64,000 nucleotides of DNA from Craspedostauros australis (taxonomy: Eukaryota > Bacillariophyta > Bacillariophyceae > Mastogloiales > Achnanthaceae), in NCBI GenBank assembly GCA_026770025.1, contig JAMXDE010000026.1:620001-684000 (forward strand), in the 5' to 3' direction. Both the position numbers and the translations under genes were made by a program. Below are positions 20,832 to 31,609 of this stretch, in pieces. Position 1 is the stretch's first letter. The number at the start of each line of letters is the position of its first letter. The notes under the pieces were generated by a model that saw only the letters and a program-made list of their open reading frames with translations, was not told where the DNA came from and searched no databases.

Positions 20832-21579
20832 TGTTGGAAATCCGGGGTTATAGTTAGTACTAAATTCTAATCTGCTGTTAGAAACTGTACCGTTTTAGAA
20901 CTGTGAGCACAATCTCACTTTCTCTTCCGATTTCGTTTTCTTGACAGGCATCTGTCGCGGTAACGACACGGGGCATCCTGTTGTCTCTTAGGTGCTTCCC
21001 TCTTCATTCATCATGCTCTGTTCTTGCTTCCTTGTCTCTGCATTGCTGTAGCTGTCTACGTTTGCATGGTAGGGATCTGCAGCCTTGAGCACTTGCCTGT
21101 CTCATGTTTCCTTCGTTGATCTTCATGACGCCATCGTCTCATAGCCGATGTCTCCTTTGGTGATGTTCCAAACCTGCGGATGTTCTGATCCTTTCTGATG
21201 TTCCAAACCTGCGGATGTTCTTGTCCGCAGGAGGGGCGCGTGCTGTCCTCTGAAGAAGGTGCGTCACTTGCCCATGGACATGCTGATCATGATCGACGTC
21301 GTCGTCTGGATGGTTGCCATGGTTGGCGTGGTATCGGGACCTCCTGATCCACCGTGGGTGTCTTCCTTACGTTACCAGAGGACAGGCTACCTTCCTCGCG
21401 GTTATACAGGTATCAATCGCGTCCGTATGCTTAGTCATAGTCATAATGACATGGTATACAAAGGTGTGACAAATAGTCTCCGAACATGTGACGAATAATA
21501 TTCAAAGCTGTGACGAACAATGTTGGGAGGTGCGGCAATTACGGGTATTCCGACAAAGTCGTACCCTCAATTCCTAACA
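20832..21579 (-). repeat. 3' LTR of copia element 3
   Basis: 748 bp, starting TGTTAGGAATT and ending TTTCCAACA in element orientation. It holds a short internal tandem duplication at about 21161-21222, in which gatgttccaaacctgcggat is repeated with a period near 35 bp. Differences from the other LTR include single-base changes in the middle third. Confidence 0.92.
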
Positions 21580-21590
21580 CCCTTCCATTG
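21580..21590 (-). promoter_or_regulatory. Polypurine tract of copia element 3
   Basis: On the minus strand AATGGAAGGG directly precedes the 3' LTR. Confidence 0.65.
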
Positions 21591-21653
21591 TCGCATCGAC
21601 AACATAACATCCGTTATCATCGTCCTTCTCTCTCACCTTTCGCCTTACTCCCA

Positions 21654-24600
21654 TTAATCCATTGCAGACCGCAGTTGGATGAAGTGGTTCTTGTGGTTGT
21701 CATAGATCTCCTTTTTGGTGTTCTTTGTGAAGCCGTCTGCGATGTTATCTTCCGATCGCACGAATTTGGTTACGGCTTCTCCATTTTTGACGAGTTCACG
21801 TATGAAGTGATGTCGGATGTCGATGTGCCTTGTTCTTGCGGATGTCGATGGATTGGAGGCGATGAAGATCGCTCCGACGTTGTCGACCATAACGTCCGCC
21901 GGTTTGTGCATCTTTAATCCGATGTCTCTCATCAGTTGCGTCACGAAGCGGATTTCTTTCCCTGCTTCTGACAGTGCGACGTACTCTGCTTCTGTTGAGC
22001 TGAGCGTTACGCTGCGTTGTGCCTTTGATCTCCATATGATTGGCACTCCTTGTAGTAGGACGATGTGCCCTCCTACGCTGATGCGATTGTCCTTGTCACC
22101 CGCGAATTCGCTGTCGGTGAATATTGCAATCTTCCATGCATCGTTAGTCAGTGGACTCGGTTTCATCTTCAGTCCATACTCTCTCGTGTCCCACACGAAC
22201 TTCATGACTCGTAGCATCTCCTTATATGCTGAGGCTGTTGGTCCGTCCAATACTTTGGTCAGTTCTCGCACTGCATTGGCGATGTCGGGTCGAGAGTGTT
22301 TCACCAGGTATAGCAGCATGCCTACTCCGCTTCGGTATCGGCTGTGTCGCTGTTCGTCCACTTTGGGTGCATCGCTGTTCCTTTGGATGCCTTGCCCTGG
22401 TGTCCCTGGTGTTCCGTATCGTTGTAGCTTCAGCACATCGCTCCCGAACGTATCGATGATGTTCTTGAGGATGTGTGGCTGGTTGACCCAACAGTTCGTC
22501 TTGTCGTGGTTGAAGATGATCTTGCAGCTTAGGTAGTCTTCAAGATCTTCCTCCACTTTGACCCCGAACCGTTCCGCTCGGATATCCTTCACGAGCTTCT
22601 GCAGTTCCTGCTTTTCTCCGATGCAGAGACAATCGTCTACATAGGTGCCGATTAAAAGCAGTTGCCCTTCCTGATTCCGAATCAGTAGGCATGGGTCTAC
22701 CTCACTCTGTCTGAACCCCAATTTGAATAGGATGTCGACGAGCTTCTTGTTCCATTGTCTGGCACTCTGCACGAGTCCGTAGATGGTTTTCTTGAGCAGC
22801 AGGCATTCATCGGTTTCGTGTTTCATGCCTTTCGGGCATTGCATGTAGATCTCTTCGTCGAGGTCTCCATGCAAGAATGCTGTCTCAAAGTCGATGATCA
22901 TGCTGTCTAGCTTCAGTATCATCTTCATGGTGAGCATGATACGGTAGGTTGCATCATGTATCACCGGTGCGTGGTGCGCTGAGAAGTCGACTCCTGCGAT
23001 TTGCGAGTATCCGCATGCCACGAGTCTGGCGCGGAATACCCCATTTCTCTTTTCCTTGAAGACCCATTTGGTCTTCACGCACCGCCGATTCCTCGGCATC
23101 CGGTCCTTCTTGATCTTTTCCCATACTTTCCTTCTGGCCATATCGTAGAATTCCTTGTTGATGGCTTCTCGCCATTTCTTTCTCTTACTGGGGTCCGCGT
23201 GGTCCCAGCAGTCCTCGAATGTGGTTGGGTCCAGCAGCATAGCGATGCTCGCTAGTTCCATCCCATCCTCATTCTGTTCATTGTTCAATGCTTGGTCCGC
23301 AGTGATGATGTCGTCGAGTCTCATCATTCCGTGAGGTGTATCTATCATCATGCCTGCGATATCTCTGTTGAATGTTGACCCGTCCGCGTGGAAGTCGGGT
23401 CCTCCTGTGTCCGATGGGGATGCGATAGTCTCTTGGGGTGTCTCGTACCCTTCGTCTGTATTTGGTTCTGACTCATCGCTCGATTCGAGGTCTCGCTCTT
23501 CCTCTGGGATGGGTTCTTTGTTGTACCCTGCGAGAGCACTCACCATCCTTGGTACGCGTTGCACAGGTTCTGCGATAGGGGTCTGCTTGGGCTCGTCTTT
23601 GGCCTCTTCATTAGCTCTCCCCTCATCGTCCCTTCCGAATTCGTCGCCGTCTTTATCGTTCGACTCATTTTCCCCTTGGGTGGGGAGCAAGTCATCTTGC
23701 TCTCGCGCAGCGTCTTCTGTATCTTCTTTCTCTCCGGCTCTGCTGCTGCGATCTGCGTCGTCGGCCTCCATTCCTTCGATGGTCTCCGATCGTCGCTCCC
23801 AAGCTGCTCTCGTGTGTCGAGTCTTCATACCCGATGTAGAGTCGTCATCTTCCAGATCTATCAATATTGATCTGTTGGCATTCTCGATACCTCTGAATTG
23901 CCCATATGACTGATTCATCCATGTCACGTCTCTCGTGATTAGGATCTTAGTTGTTGCGAGGTTCAGCATTCGATATACTCCCTTCGCGTGTGACTGGCCG
24001 TATCCGACGAACATAGCTGGTCTGGATCTGTCGTCCAGTTTCGCCTTTATCGTGCGGCCGCCAACATACACCATGCCTATTTCTCCAAAAACGCGCAATC
24101 CATCCACGTAGGTGGGGATCCGGTTGTTGAATAGTACGCATGCTGGTTCTCTCGTTTTCGTCCCGATGATATTCTCCAATTGGGTAGCGGTTCTGGCCGC
24201 TTCGGCCCATAATTTTCCTCGGACATTTTTCGGCAGGTGCGTGTGATTGAGCATGGCTCGAACTTTCCCGTACAACGTGGCGAATTTTCTTTCCACGCGA
24301 CCGTTCTGCTGCGGTGTAGATGCTGCAGTGTACTCGAACGTTGGGGCGAACCCTGCGACGAGCAGTTGCTTCTCCGCAGAATAGTTTTCTCCTGCGTTGT
24401 CACATCTGATAATTTTCACTCGTGTTTGCTGATTGGCATGGAGCCATTTAAGCAACAGAACCATTTTTGTTCCAACCTCACTCTTCTCCTTCAGGAAATA
24501 GCTCCAGCAGTAGTCACTGTAATCATCGAGGACTAGGAGCCAATACTTTCCTTGTCCGTAGCTGTGCGTCTGGACACTCGATGTGTCAATGAACAGTCGA

Positions 24601-27600
24601 TCACCAACCCCCTTCGCTCGTGATTGGAGTTTCTTCGTCATGGCCTTCTGCCTTTGTTTGCCAATGGCACAGTCCACACATGCATGCAATTTGCCTGTGA
24701 CGTTCCAACCGTATCGTCCCGCTGTGCGAGAGATCGTGTAAGTGTCAACATGGCCTAACATTTTATGGATTTGGTTGACGTCCACCGCGGTCTGGGTGGA
24801 CACGCCAACATTGGCTTGATCGCGAGGGTGAGGGGCGGTGATCATGTTAACACCGCTCACGAACCCACTGTGGGTAGCCATAAGCCGGTCAAACGTAATG
24901 CGTTGTCCGCGCTTCTCCAGGCTCATCACAACGCCGTGGTTGCTGATGTTGAAGCCGCTCTCGAGCGCTTTGTTGATGCTGAGAAGGTTCACCCACAAAT
25001 TGGGCACGAACTTCACGTGCTTGAGGAGGATGGTTGCGGTGGTACCGTTCTTCTGCATTACCACCATGCGCTTGTCGCCCACCTTTGTTGCCTTGATGTA
25101 GCGACCGCTGCCGATCTTGATGGAGTGGTCGGCCACGCGCACGTTGGTCATCCCCTCGTCGTTGTTGGTCAGGTGGCACGAGGCACCTGAGTCGCCCAAC
25201 CAAGTGTTTGCCTCATGGCGGTCTGGGGCGAGCGTGATGCGGCGTTCTTCGACGCCGTCGATGTCGCCGATCACCATTGCCATGTCTGGTTGCGGGTTTC
25301 TCTCGCTGTAGATGGGGAGTTCAGGGAACGCGTTTGGGCTGCGAACTCCGTAGTGGCCTGGGTGGTACTTCCACATGACTTGGAGTGCTCCACGCGAGGC
25401 CAGGCTCCCGATGAGTCCATGGTGGATGGCTGGCAGCTGCTCCTTCTCCAGCCTTTCGTTGATGTACGGCATGTTCTTCATGACGTTGAACGGAGTCATC
25501 ATCCCGATTTCGCGTAGGAGGAAGTAGAGGGTGCGAGCATCCACGCAAGTGTGTCTCTCTCTCAAGTTGTACTCCTTCACTGTGTCGAGGCACAGCAGGG
25601 CAAGCTCGGAGCGCACACTGTCAGCCGGCATGGCGTTGCTCAATGAGTATCGCACTGCGAGTGCGAGTGACTCCTCCTTTGCCAGCATTGCGCGGCGTTC
25701 ATCGCGTTCTTCGTGGGTTGTCGGTTTCACCACATCCGTTCCTTCCGGTAGATCGATGAGGAATGGCTGGGCTGGACAATCGACGCAGTACGAGTAGATG
25801 TACCCTTGTTTGAAGCACAGTGGGCATGATGCCCATCCTTGGTACATTGCGCGCCCTGCTGCTTCGATCGTCTTCTCGATGGGAGGCTTGTTGGTGGAAA
25901 GCGAGAAGACAGGCTCTCTGCAGATGTCTTCCGCTCCGATCACCATTGCCACTTCATTGGTAGACTCCTCTTCGGTGCTGACGAGGTCTTCATCGTAGAT
26001 GACCTCGTCGAAGAACCCGTCGTCATCGGTGGACTCGTCTTCGGACGGGAAGAGTTCGCGGTTGATGCGCTCGGCGGCGACCGCTGGTGGTCCGTAGTGA
26101 CCATACACCCCTGGGTGGTGGGCCGCCCGCTCTTCAGCTGTCCACTCGGAGCCTTGGTTTGGCTCTTCGTTGCCTTGGTCGGCCATCTCTTCGTCGGTGG
26201 ACGTGAGGGCGAGGTCTTCGGTGGTTTCCTCTTCGGGAGGCATCATGGCGTGGTCGTTGCTCATGTTTTTCTTGATGTTCGCAATTTCTTGGGTTGTTAC
26301 GAGTCTTGGGTTGGTCACATTTTTGACCTCAGTCGAATCAAGTTCGAACTCGTTGGTGAGGAAGCACAGCATTTCCGTGCTATCCATGGACTTGTCGTCT
26401 TCGGGCAACCAGATGGGCTCCTCGATCATGGCTAGGCCAACGTCGTCGGCCTTCTCGTTGGAGGTCGACCACATCGCCTCGTCAACTTCAACGAAGGAGT
26501 CGTGGCCTGCCACATCGTCCTCTGCAGTCCGCCACATGTGTTCTTCGACCATCACGAGGGCGACATCTGTTTCTTCCTCCATGCCATCGGTCGCCACGTT
26601 TGCGGCCTCGGCTTCTCGCATCGCTGCTTTCAACTTGAAGCAGTCGAGGATCTTGTGCCCCTTCTTACCGCAGTACTTGCAGTTTCCGTTGAACTTGTTC
26701 TTGGCGGGGGTGTCTCCCTTCTTGTTGTTCTTCTTCAAGCCCTTGTTGTTTTTGTTCTTCGGGGGAGAGCGACAGTCCGCCTTCTTGTGCCCGTAGGCAC
26801 CGCAGTTGCGGCAGTACCCCTTGAAGCCGCCCGTGGCAGCGAGAGCCATTTCCTCTTTGGTGTCGCTCTCGCGGCGGTTGCTTCCTTGCTTGATGTGACG
26901 TGCGTCGTAGGTGGCACTCACTGCTTCACGGATGTCCTCGATTGACATCGTGCTTTCAATGCCGGTGAACTTGAGCTCGATGAGCTTCACATCCATCTCG
27001 TAGTCCCTTGCGAGGGCGTTGAGCACGAGCATGTGGTACTGGGTCATGTCCAAGTCGACGCCGGCGTGGGAGAGGCGTCCACGGAGCACTTCCATCTCGG
27101 TGAGGAACGTGTCCGGGTGTTCTCCCTTCTTCATGCGCATCCCGTTGAGCTGCGCCAACAACTTTGCCTTCATAGGCGCAGTGCGCTGCTCGTAGATACG
27201 CTCAAGAACTTTCCATGCCTTACGTGGGTCTCCTCCCTCGTAAGCGCTGCTCTTGCATCCCAACACAGCCATGAAGGCAACATTGCCTTCGGTGGTTTCA
27301 TGGCTAATAGCCATGGTCAGTTCTTCAAACGCGTACTTCGCCAATGCCTTCTTGTACTCAGCCTCCTCTTTAGGAGTCATGACACTTGGCTTCTTGGCTT
27401 CTTCGTCGTCCTTCTTCTTGCCTTTCACGGGGAGGGAAGCAACGGAGGGGACAAACGGTTCTTCCTTCACAACCACATCACCCATGTCCTTGAGATACAA
27501 GTCTCCATAGCCCTTGCGGTTGGCGCGGACCAGGAACTTTGCACTCCAAGCTTTCCAGCTGGACCGCTTGCCATCGAACATGATCATGTAACGATCAGTC

Positions 27601-27620
27601 TTACCTAGGAAGGATGTCAT
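21654..27620 (-). CDS. Ty1/copia gag-pol polyprotein, element 3
   Basis: 1988 residues without interruption. Gag is followed by two zinc knuckles of CCHC type, CRNCGAYGHKKADC (about 270) and CKYCGKKGHKILDC (about 315). Residues about 340-800 are an extra acidic region with recurring MVEEHMW, VDEAMW and MIEEPIW motifs and a zinc-ribbon-like CPLC(x9)CVDC near 600. Protease has WLGDSGAS (about 810). Integrase has an HHCC region (HKMLGH, CVDCAIGK), IDTSS (about 1013), RCDNAGEN (about 1075) and NGRVERKF (about 1108). Reverse transcriptase has YVDD near 1660. RNase H has FTDSEF, SSTEAEY and MVDNVGA. The start is the first Met. A very short leader separates it from the 5' LTR, in which I could not recognise a primer-binding site. 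Confidence 0.95.
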   Translation of the reverse strand: MTSFLGKTDRYMIMFDGKRSSWKAWSAKFLVRANRKGYGDLYLKDMGDVVVKEEPFVPSVASLPVKGKKKDDEEAKKPSVMTPKEEAEYKKALAKYAFEELTMAISHETTEGNVAFMAVLGCKSSAYEGGDPRKAWKVLERIYEQRTAPMKAKLLAQLNGMRMKKGEHPDTFLTEMEVLRGRLSHAGVDLDMTQYHMLVLNALARDYEMDVKLIELKFTGIESTMSIEDIREAVSATYDARHIKQGSNRRESDTKEEMALAATGGFKGYCRNCGAYGHKKADCRSPPKNKNNKGLKKNNKKGDTPAKNKFNGNCKYCGKKGHKILDCFKLKAAMREAEAANVATDGMEEETDVALVMVEEHMWRTAEDDVAGHDSFVEVDEAMWSTSNEKADDVGLAMIEEPIWLPEDDKSMDSTEMLCFLTNEFELDSTEVKNVTNPRLVTTQEIANIKKNMSNDHAMMPPEEETTEDLALTSTDEEMADQGNEEPNQGSEWTAEERAAHHPGVYGHYGPPAVAAERINRELFPSEDESTDDDGFFDEVIYDEDLVSTEEESTNEVAMVIGAEDICREPVFSLSTNKPPIEKTIEAAGRAMYQGWASCPLCFKQGYIYSYCVDCPAQPFLIDLPEGTDVVKPTTHEERDERRAMLAKEESLALAVRYSLSNAMPADSVRSELALLCLDTVKEYNLRERHTCVDARTLYFLLREIGMMTPFNVMKNMPYINERLEKEQLPAIHHGLIGSLASRGALQVMWKYHPGHYGVRSPNAFPELPIYSERNPQPDMAMVIGDIDGVEERRITLAPDRHEANTWLGDSGASCHLTNNDEGMTNVRVADHSIKIGSGRYIKATKVGDKRMVVMQKNGTTATILLKHVKFVPNLWVNLLSINKALESGFNISNHGVVMSLEKRGQRITFDRLMATHSGFVSGVNMITAPHPRDQANVGVSTQTAVDVNQIHKMLGHVDTYTISRTAGRYGWNVTGKLHACVDCAIGKQRQKAMTKKLQSRAKGVGDRLFIDTSSVQTHSYGQGKYWLLVLDDYSDYCWSYFLKEKSEVGTKMVLLLKWLHANQQTRVKIIRCDNAGENYSAEKQLLVAGFAPTFEYTAASTPQQNGRVERKFATLYGKVRAMLNHTHLPKNVRGKLWAEAARTATQLENIIGTKTREPACVLFNNRIPTYVDGLRVFGEIGMVYVGGRTIKAKLDDRSRPAMFVGYGQSHAKGVYRMLNLATTKILITRDVTWMNQSYGQFRGIENANRSILIDLEDDDSTSGMKTRHTRAAWERRSETIEGMEADDADRSSRAGEKEDTEDAAREQDDLLPTQGENESNDKDGDEFGRDDEGRANEEAKDEPKQTPIAEPVQRVPRMVSALAGYNKEPIPEEERDLESSDESEPNTDEGYETPQETIASPSDTGGPDFHADGSTFNRDIAGMMIDTPHGMMRLDDIITADQALNNEQNEDGMELASIAMLLDPTTFEDCWDHADPSKRKKWREAINKEFYDMARRKVWEKIKKDRMPRNRRCVKTKWVFKEKRNGVFRARLVACGYSQIAGVDFSAHHAPVIHDATYRIMLTMKMILKLDSMIIDFETAFLHGDLDEEIYMQCPKGMKHETDECLLLKKTIYGLVQSARQWNKKLVDILFKLGFRQSEVDPCLLIRNQEGQLLLIGTYVDDCLCIGEKQELQKLVKDIRAERFGVKVEEDLEDYLSCKIIFNHDKTNCWVNQPHILKNIIDTFGSDVLKLQRYGTPGTPGQGIQRNSDAPKVDEQRHSRYRSGVGMLLYLVKHSRPDIANAVRELTKVLDGPTASAYKEMLRVMKFVWDTREYGLKMKPSPLTNDAWKIAIFTDSEFAGDKDNRISVGGHIVLLQGVPIIWRSKAQRSVTLSSTEAEYVALSEAGKEIRFVTQLMRDIGLKMHKPADVMVDNVGAIFIASNPSTSARTRHIDIRHHFIRELVKNGEAVTKFVRSEDNIADGFTKNTKKEIYDNHKNHFIQLRSAMD

Positions 27621-27703
27621 GGTGATGATGATGATGATAGGATGTTTGTTGCTGTGTTGATGGTGGTAGAAACGTAGGATTTCAATCGTAACGTTTCGAA
27701 ACG

Positions 27704-28450
27704 TGTTGGAAATCCGGGGTTATAGTTAGTACTAAATTCTAATCTGCTGTTAGAAACTGTACCGTTTTAGAACTGTGAGCACAATCTCACTTTCTCTTCC
27801 GATTTCGTTTTCTTGACAGGCATCTGTCGCGGTAACGACACAGGGCATCCTGTTGTCTCTTAGGTGCTTCCCTCTTCATTCATCATGCTCTGTTCTTGCT
27901 TCCTTGCCTCTGCATTGCTGTAGCTGTCTACGTTTGCATGGTAGGGATCTGCAGCCCTGAGCACTTGCCTGTCTCATGTTTCCTTCGTTGATCCTCATGA
28001 CACCATCGTCTCATAGCCGATGTCACCCTTGGTGATGTTCCAAACCTGCGGATGTTCTGATCCTTTCTGATGTTCCAAACCTGCGGATGTTCTTGTCCGC
28101 AGGAGGGGCGCGTGCTGTCCTCTGAAGAAGGTGCGTCACTTGCCCATGGACATGCTGTTCTGATCGACGTCGTCGTCTGGATGGTTGCCATGGTTGGCGT
28201 GGTATCGGGACCTCCTGATCCACCGTGGGTGTCTTCCTTACGTTACCAGAGGACAGGCTACCTTCCTCGCGGTTATACAGGTATCAATCGCGTCCGTATG
28301 CTTAGTCATAGTCATAATGACATGGTATACAAAGGTGTGACAAATAGTCTCCGAACATGTGACGAATAATATTCAAAGCTGTGACGAACAATGTTGGGAG
28401 GTGCGGCAATTACGGGTATTCCGACAAAGTCGTACCCTCAATTCCTAACA
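27704..28450 (-). repeat. 5' LTR of copia element 3
   Basis: 747 bp, about 99% identical to 20832-21579. The internal tandem duplication is present at about 28034-28093. Confidence 0.92.
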
Positions 28451-30616
28451 GTCTTTGACCATCATGTTCACGAAATCCATGAGAGGCACATTCTTGTGTC
28501 GGTGCTTGCCCGCCAAGTGGCATCGGTATGCCCTCCATGCATCCACAACGGATATCCCAAAGAGAGTCGTGACAAGCCTGAAGTATCCGTCGCGTGTGGG
28601 CCAAGTTCTCTCCAGACCAAGGATGTCCTGTCGAGCCTGGTTGTGGACGTCGACCTTGTTGCAGCTTTCAAAGTACTTCGAAGCGACACTCGGCCGATCC
28701 ACTTTCTTTGTCATGGGGCACCCATCGTCCGAGATCCACTTCGACAAATACGGTGCCCCGCAGCCTGCATGCCCAGCTCCTGCGGAAAAGACGAAGCAGA
28801 GTACCTTAGCCTTGCAGTACTTGTACCCCAGTGCGTAGTACTTGTGGCCGCCGCACTTGCTTTCCATCAGCAGCTGGCTTCCGGATGGCCACACCTTCAT
28901 TGTGGTCTCCAGGAAGACTTTGGGGTACAACCGATGAGCCGTCTTCACGATGCCGATGAACTTCGCACCCAGCTCTGTTTCAAGCGCCTTGGTGGCCTCC
29001 ACAGACGCGAACCACGAGTCTCCCAGGAAGATGCTCTTGCCCTGGTTGAACTGTGGATCATCCAAAGATTTCGAAGGATCGGTACAGATGTTGGTTGCTG
29101 CTGCCATGCGAAGGGTGCATGCAGCGTTCTTGCCCTTCACCCTGTCGAGGAAGGCCGCACCCTCCATTCCCTCCTTGCCCCATTGGATCTCCAAGAACAG
29201 CATGATCCCTGTCTCTCCATCGGCAATGGTCTTGAATTCCACGCCCAGCAGCTCAGGTTTGCGGTGGACGAAGGATAGGTGAGGAAGGTTCCCATTCTTG
29301 GTTGTTCGTGTCTTGAAGGCACTCATGGATTCATCCATCACCTTCAGTGTGCTCGCGCACATGATCTCCGCCCGCTTCGCGTTGAAAGCATCCACACCTG
29401 GTTGAATTTGCCACCATGGATCCAAGAATTGCTTGGATGCATCCGCGAAGATGTGTGGGATCAGTGATTCTCGGATGGCACGAAACCGATAATTCTTCAT
29501 GTGGTCGGTGACGTCCATTGGCTGTTTGAATCCTTCAGTGTCTCTGTCGCCCCACAGGCAGGATGTGCCTTCGATAGTGCCCAGAAGGAGCAATCCAAAG
29601 AACACCCAAAACTCGTGATGAGATATGAGGTGATTGCCAATCTGATCCTCTGATATTCTTGTGGGAAGTTGCCTTGTGATGATCCTTTGATTGAGCTTGT
29701 CAACCTGGGCCTTCCAGTTGCCAGGCCACATGTGCTGTAGGAGATGCAGCATGTTGATACATTGGTACCTGCTGTCCCTGCCCCTGCCCGCGACGGTTAG
29801 GTTGGTGAAGTCAAAGTTTGCAACCCCCACCCACTCCCGTGAAGATCCATCTTTGGGGCTGCCAATGTGGTCATCTGGTACAACCTTCCATGTCATTACG
29901 TCGGCTCAAGATCCCATGCTGATGGAGGTGTTGTTGGAGATTAGTATAGCCTTCTCTGCGTGATGTGGTTCATAGTGGAGGGTTTGTTCCTCCATCTCAA
30001 TCGCATAATTCAACACGTCGTTGTCAAAGTTCTTGTCAATGTTGCAATCCATAGATGCGTCATCCTCCGGCTCTTCGGATCCGCTGTCAATACTGACTTT
30101 GTTGGTTGGGGGCGTGTGCAAAGAGTTTGTTGGTTGGGAAGTTGTGGCCAGAACGTTGGTCAGGTGAATGTTGATGGGAGGAGAGTTCAGTGGTAGAGAA
30201 GTTGCAGCCGGATTGTTGCTCGGGAGAATGTTGCTGGATGGAGAGTTTGTCCCAACACCCAAGTCTTGGCTGACTGCAGGTGCATCCGCCGGTCCAGTGA
30301 TCGCCTCTGGTGGCGGGAGGAATCTGTGGCTCTTTGCAAAAGCATCCAACACTGCAACTCCTTTTCCAACGAAGATGGTTTGAATGTATTCTTTGACCTT
30401 GGTGTCGGGAAGTGGACTTTCATTGCCTTCCAGGCGAATGAGGGTTTGGGAACTGTGTTGGCATACGACACCCAAGGATTCCCAATGGACAATCCAGTTG
30501 TGTTTGGGAAGAACCTTGATCGTACGTCCCACAATGTAGCCATGCTGTTTGCGAGGTGCGTTGGACCGACGAGGCCCGCATCTGCAAGCGACCTTGGCTC
30601 CGAGAGTGATCCTCAT
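28451..30616 (-). pseudogene. piggyBac-like transposase, copy 1, truncated
   Basis: Two stretches in the same frame, 30616-29909 (236 residues) and 29896-28451, are separated by a single TGA at 29906-29908. The second stretch shows the DDD layout of DDE_Tnp_1_7 (piggyBac-type) transposases: KVMDESMSAF (Asp 188 of that part), FLGDSWFAS (Asp 293) and NKVDVHNQARQ (Asp 416). The first stretch is a hydrophilic N-terminus with an acidic patch (GSEEPEDDASMD). The C-terminal cysteine-rich domain expected for the family is absent because the LTR of copia element 3 begins at 28450. The gene is therefore dead unless TGA is read through, and it lacks its end in any case. The closest relative is copy 2 at 31610-34269, with only scattered differences. 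Confidence 0.88.
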
Positions 30617-31161
30617 GTTGATGTTGTTCGTGTTGCGGAGATGTTGGGAGGGGGATGATCAGAATGTGTGCGATCAAAGTGTTCATGTCTCAATCAAATG
30701 TTGTGTGCATGTTGATGTGCAAGAAGTGATACAGTGTCACGCCCCAACAAATCGAGCGATCGCCAACTGTTATGGATCTGTTGCACTGCTCTGAAACCAT
30801 TGTCGCCAGCAACGATCATTGATAGATGGTGGCAACATCTTGGAATGGCCTCATGTTCATTGCTGCATGTGAGCATTGGATTCAAATACAGGTGTTGGTG
30901 TGTTTGAAGTCGCCGACACGACAAATTTCGAATCACGAGCCGAGAGCACCAACTTCAACGGCACACAAGGGGCCGACGAACAACACACAGCAGGCAACCA
31001 CCACACCACCGCAACCGGAAGAGACTCGCGATTCCATCGATGCCACGAACAGGTCCAACAGACGAAACAAAGTGCCAACCGGGGATGGAAGAGGCTTGCG
31101 CGCCTGTTTTGAACGGGTTCCGAAAATTATTTTGTACCAGGGCCCAGTAGAATTGTACGTG
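30617..31161. other. 5' flank of piggyBac copy 1
   Basis: It matches the upstream flank of copy 2 (34270-34868), so it is element-internal. It lacks a 54-bp segment present in copy 2 at 34577-34630, removed or gained between direct repeats of cgacacgaca. The match stops at 31161, where the left end of the next element starts. Confidence 0.7.
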
Positions 31162-31609
31162 TAGTGCCTATCCGCTTTTTGTGTCGCCCCCATTTGGGGC
31201 CACAAGAGGCCACAAGGGGCTACAGGGTCGAAGTAGTCGAATCCTGGTACAACTCTACGGAGCCGCCACGAGGGAAACAGCACCAACTTGCAAAAAACAC
31301 CAACATCCGCACTCTTTTGCTCCGGATTAACGTTCACTCAATCCTACCAACACTAAAATTTACCAGCTATCTGTCCTGCATCTGCTGCATCCCTCCCCGA
31401 AGTTTGGTGTTCACATCTCTTCTCCTCGTTGAGTTCTGCCACATCCAATATCGTCGGGTCGGGTCACTGAAAACTGGTGGCATCGCTTCTTCCTGCCGAT
31501 CATCCCCCCCTGCGGCGTTTCACTTCCTTTCCTGCATTGCATTGGCTGTTGCATACAATCCATTGAACATAGAAAGAGTTGTGACACAGACTTCTTCACT
31601 CATCTTTCT

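Larger units (their letters stand above)
20832..28450 (-). mobile_element. Copia element 3, full-length LTR retrotransposon
   Basis: A 7.6-kb element with canonical TG...CA LTRs (20832-21579 and 27704-28450) that differ at about nine positions, including one length change. The flanking pentamers are actga on the left and gtctt on the right, so no target duplication remains. The right LTR directly abuts a truncated piggyBac-like gene. The 1988-residue polyprotein is intact. It is the oldest of the three copia elements by LTR divergence. Confidence 0.93.
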
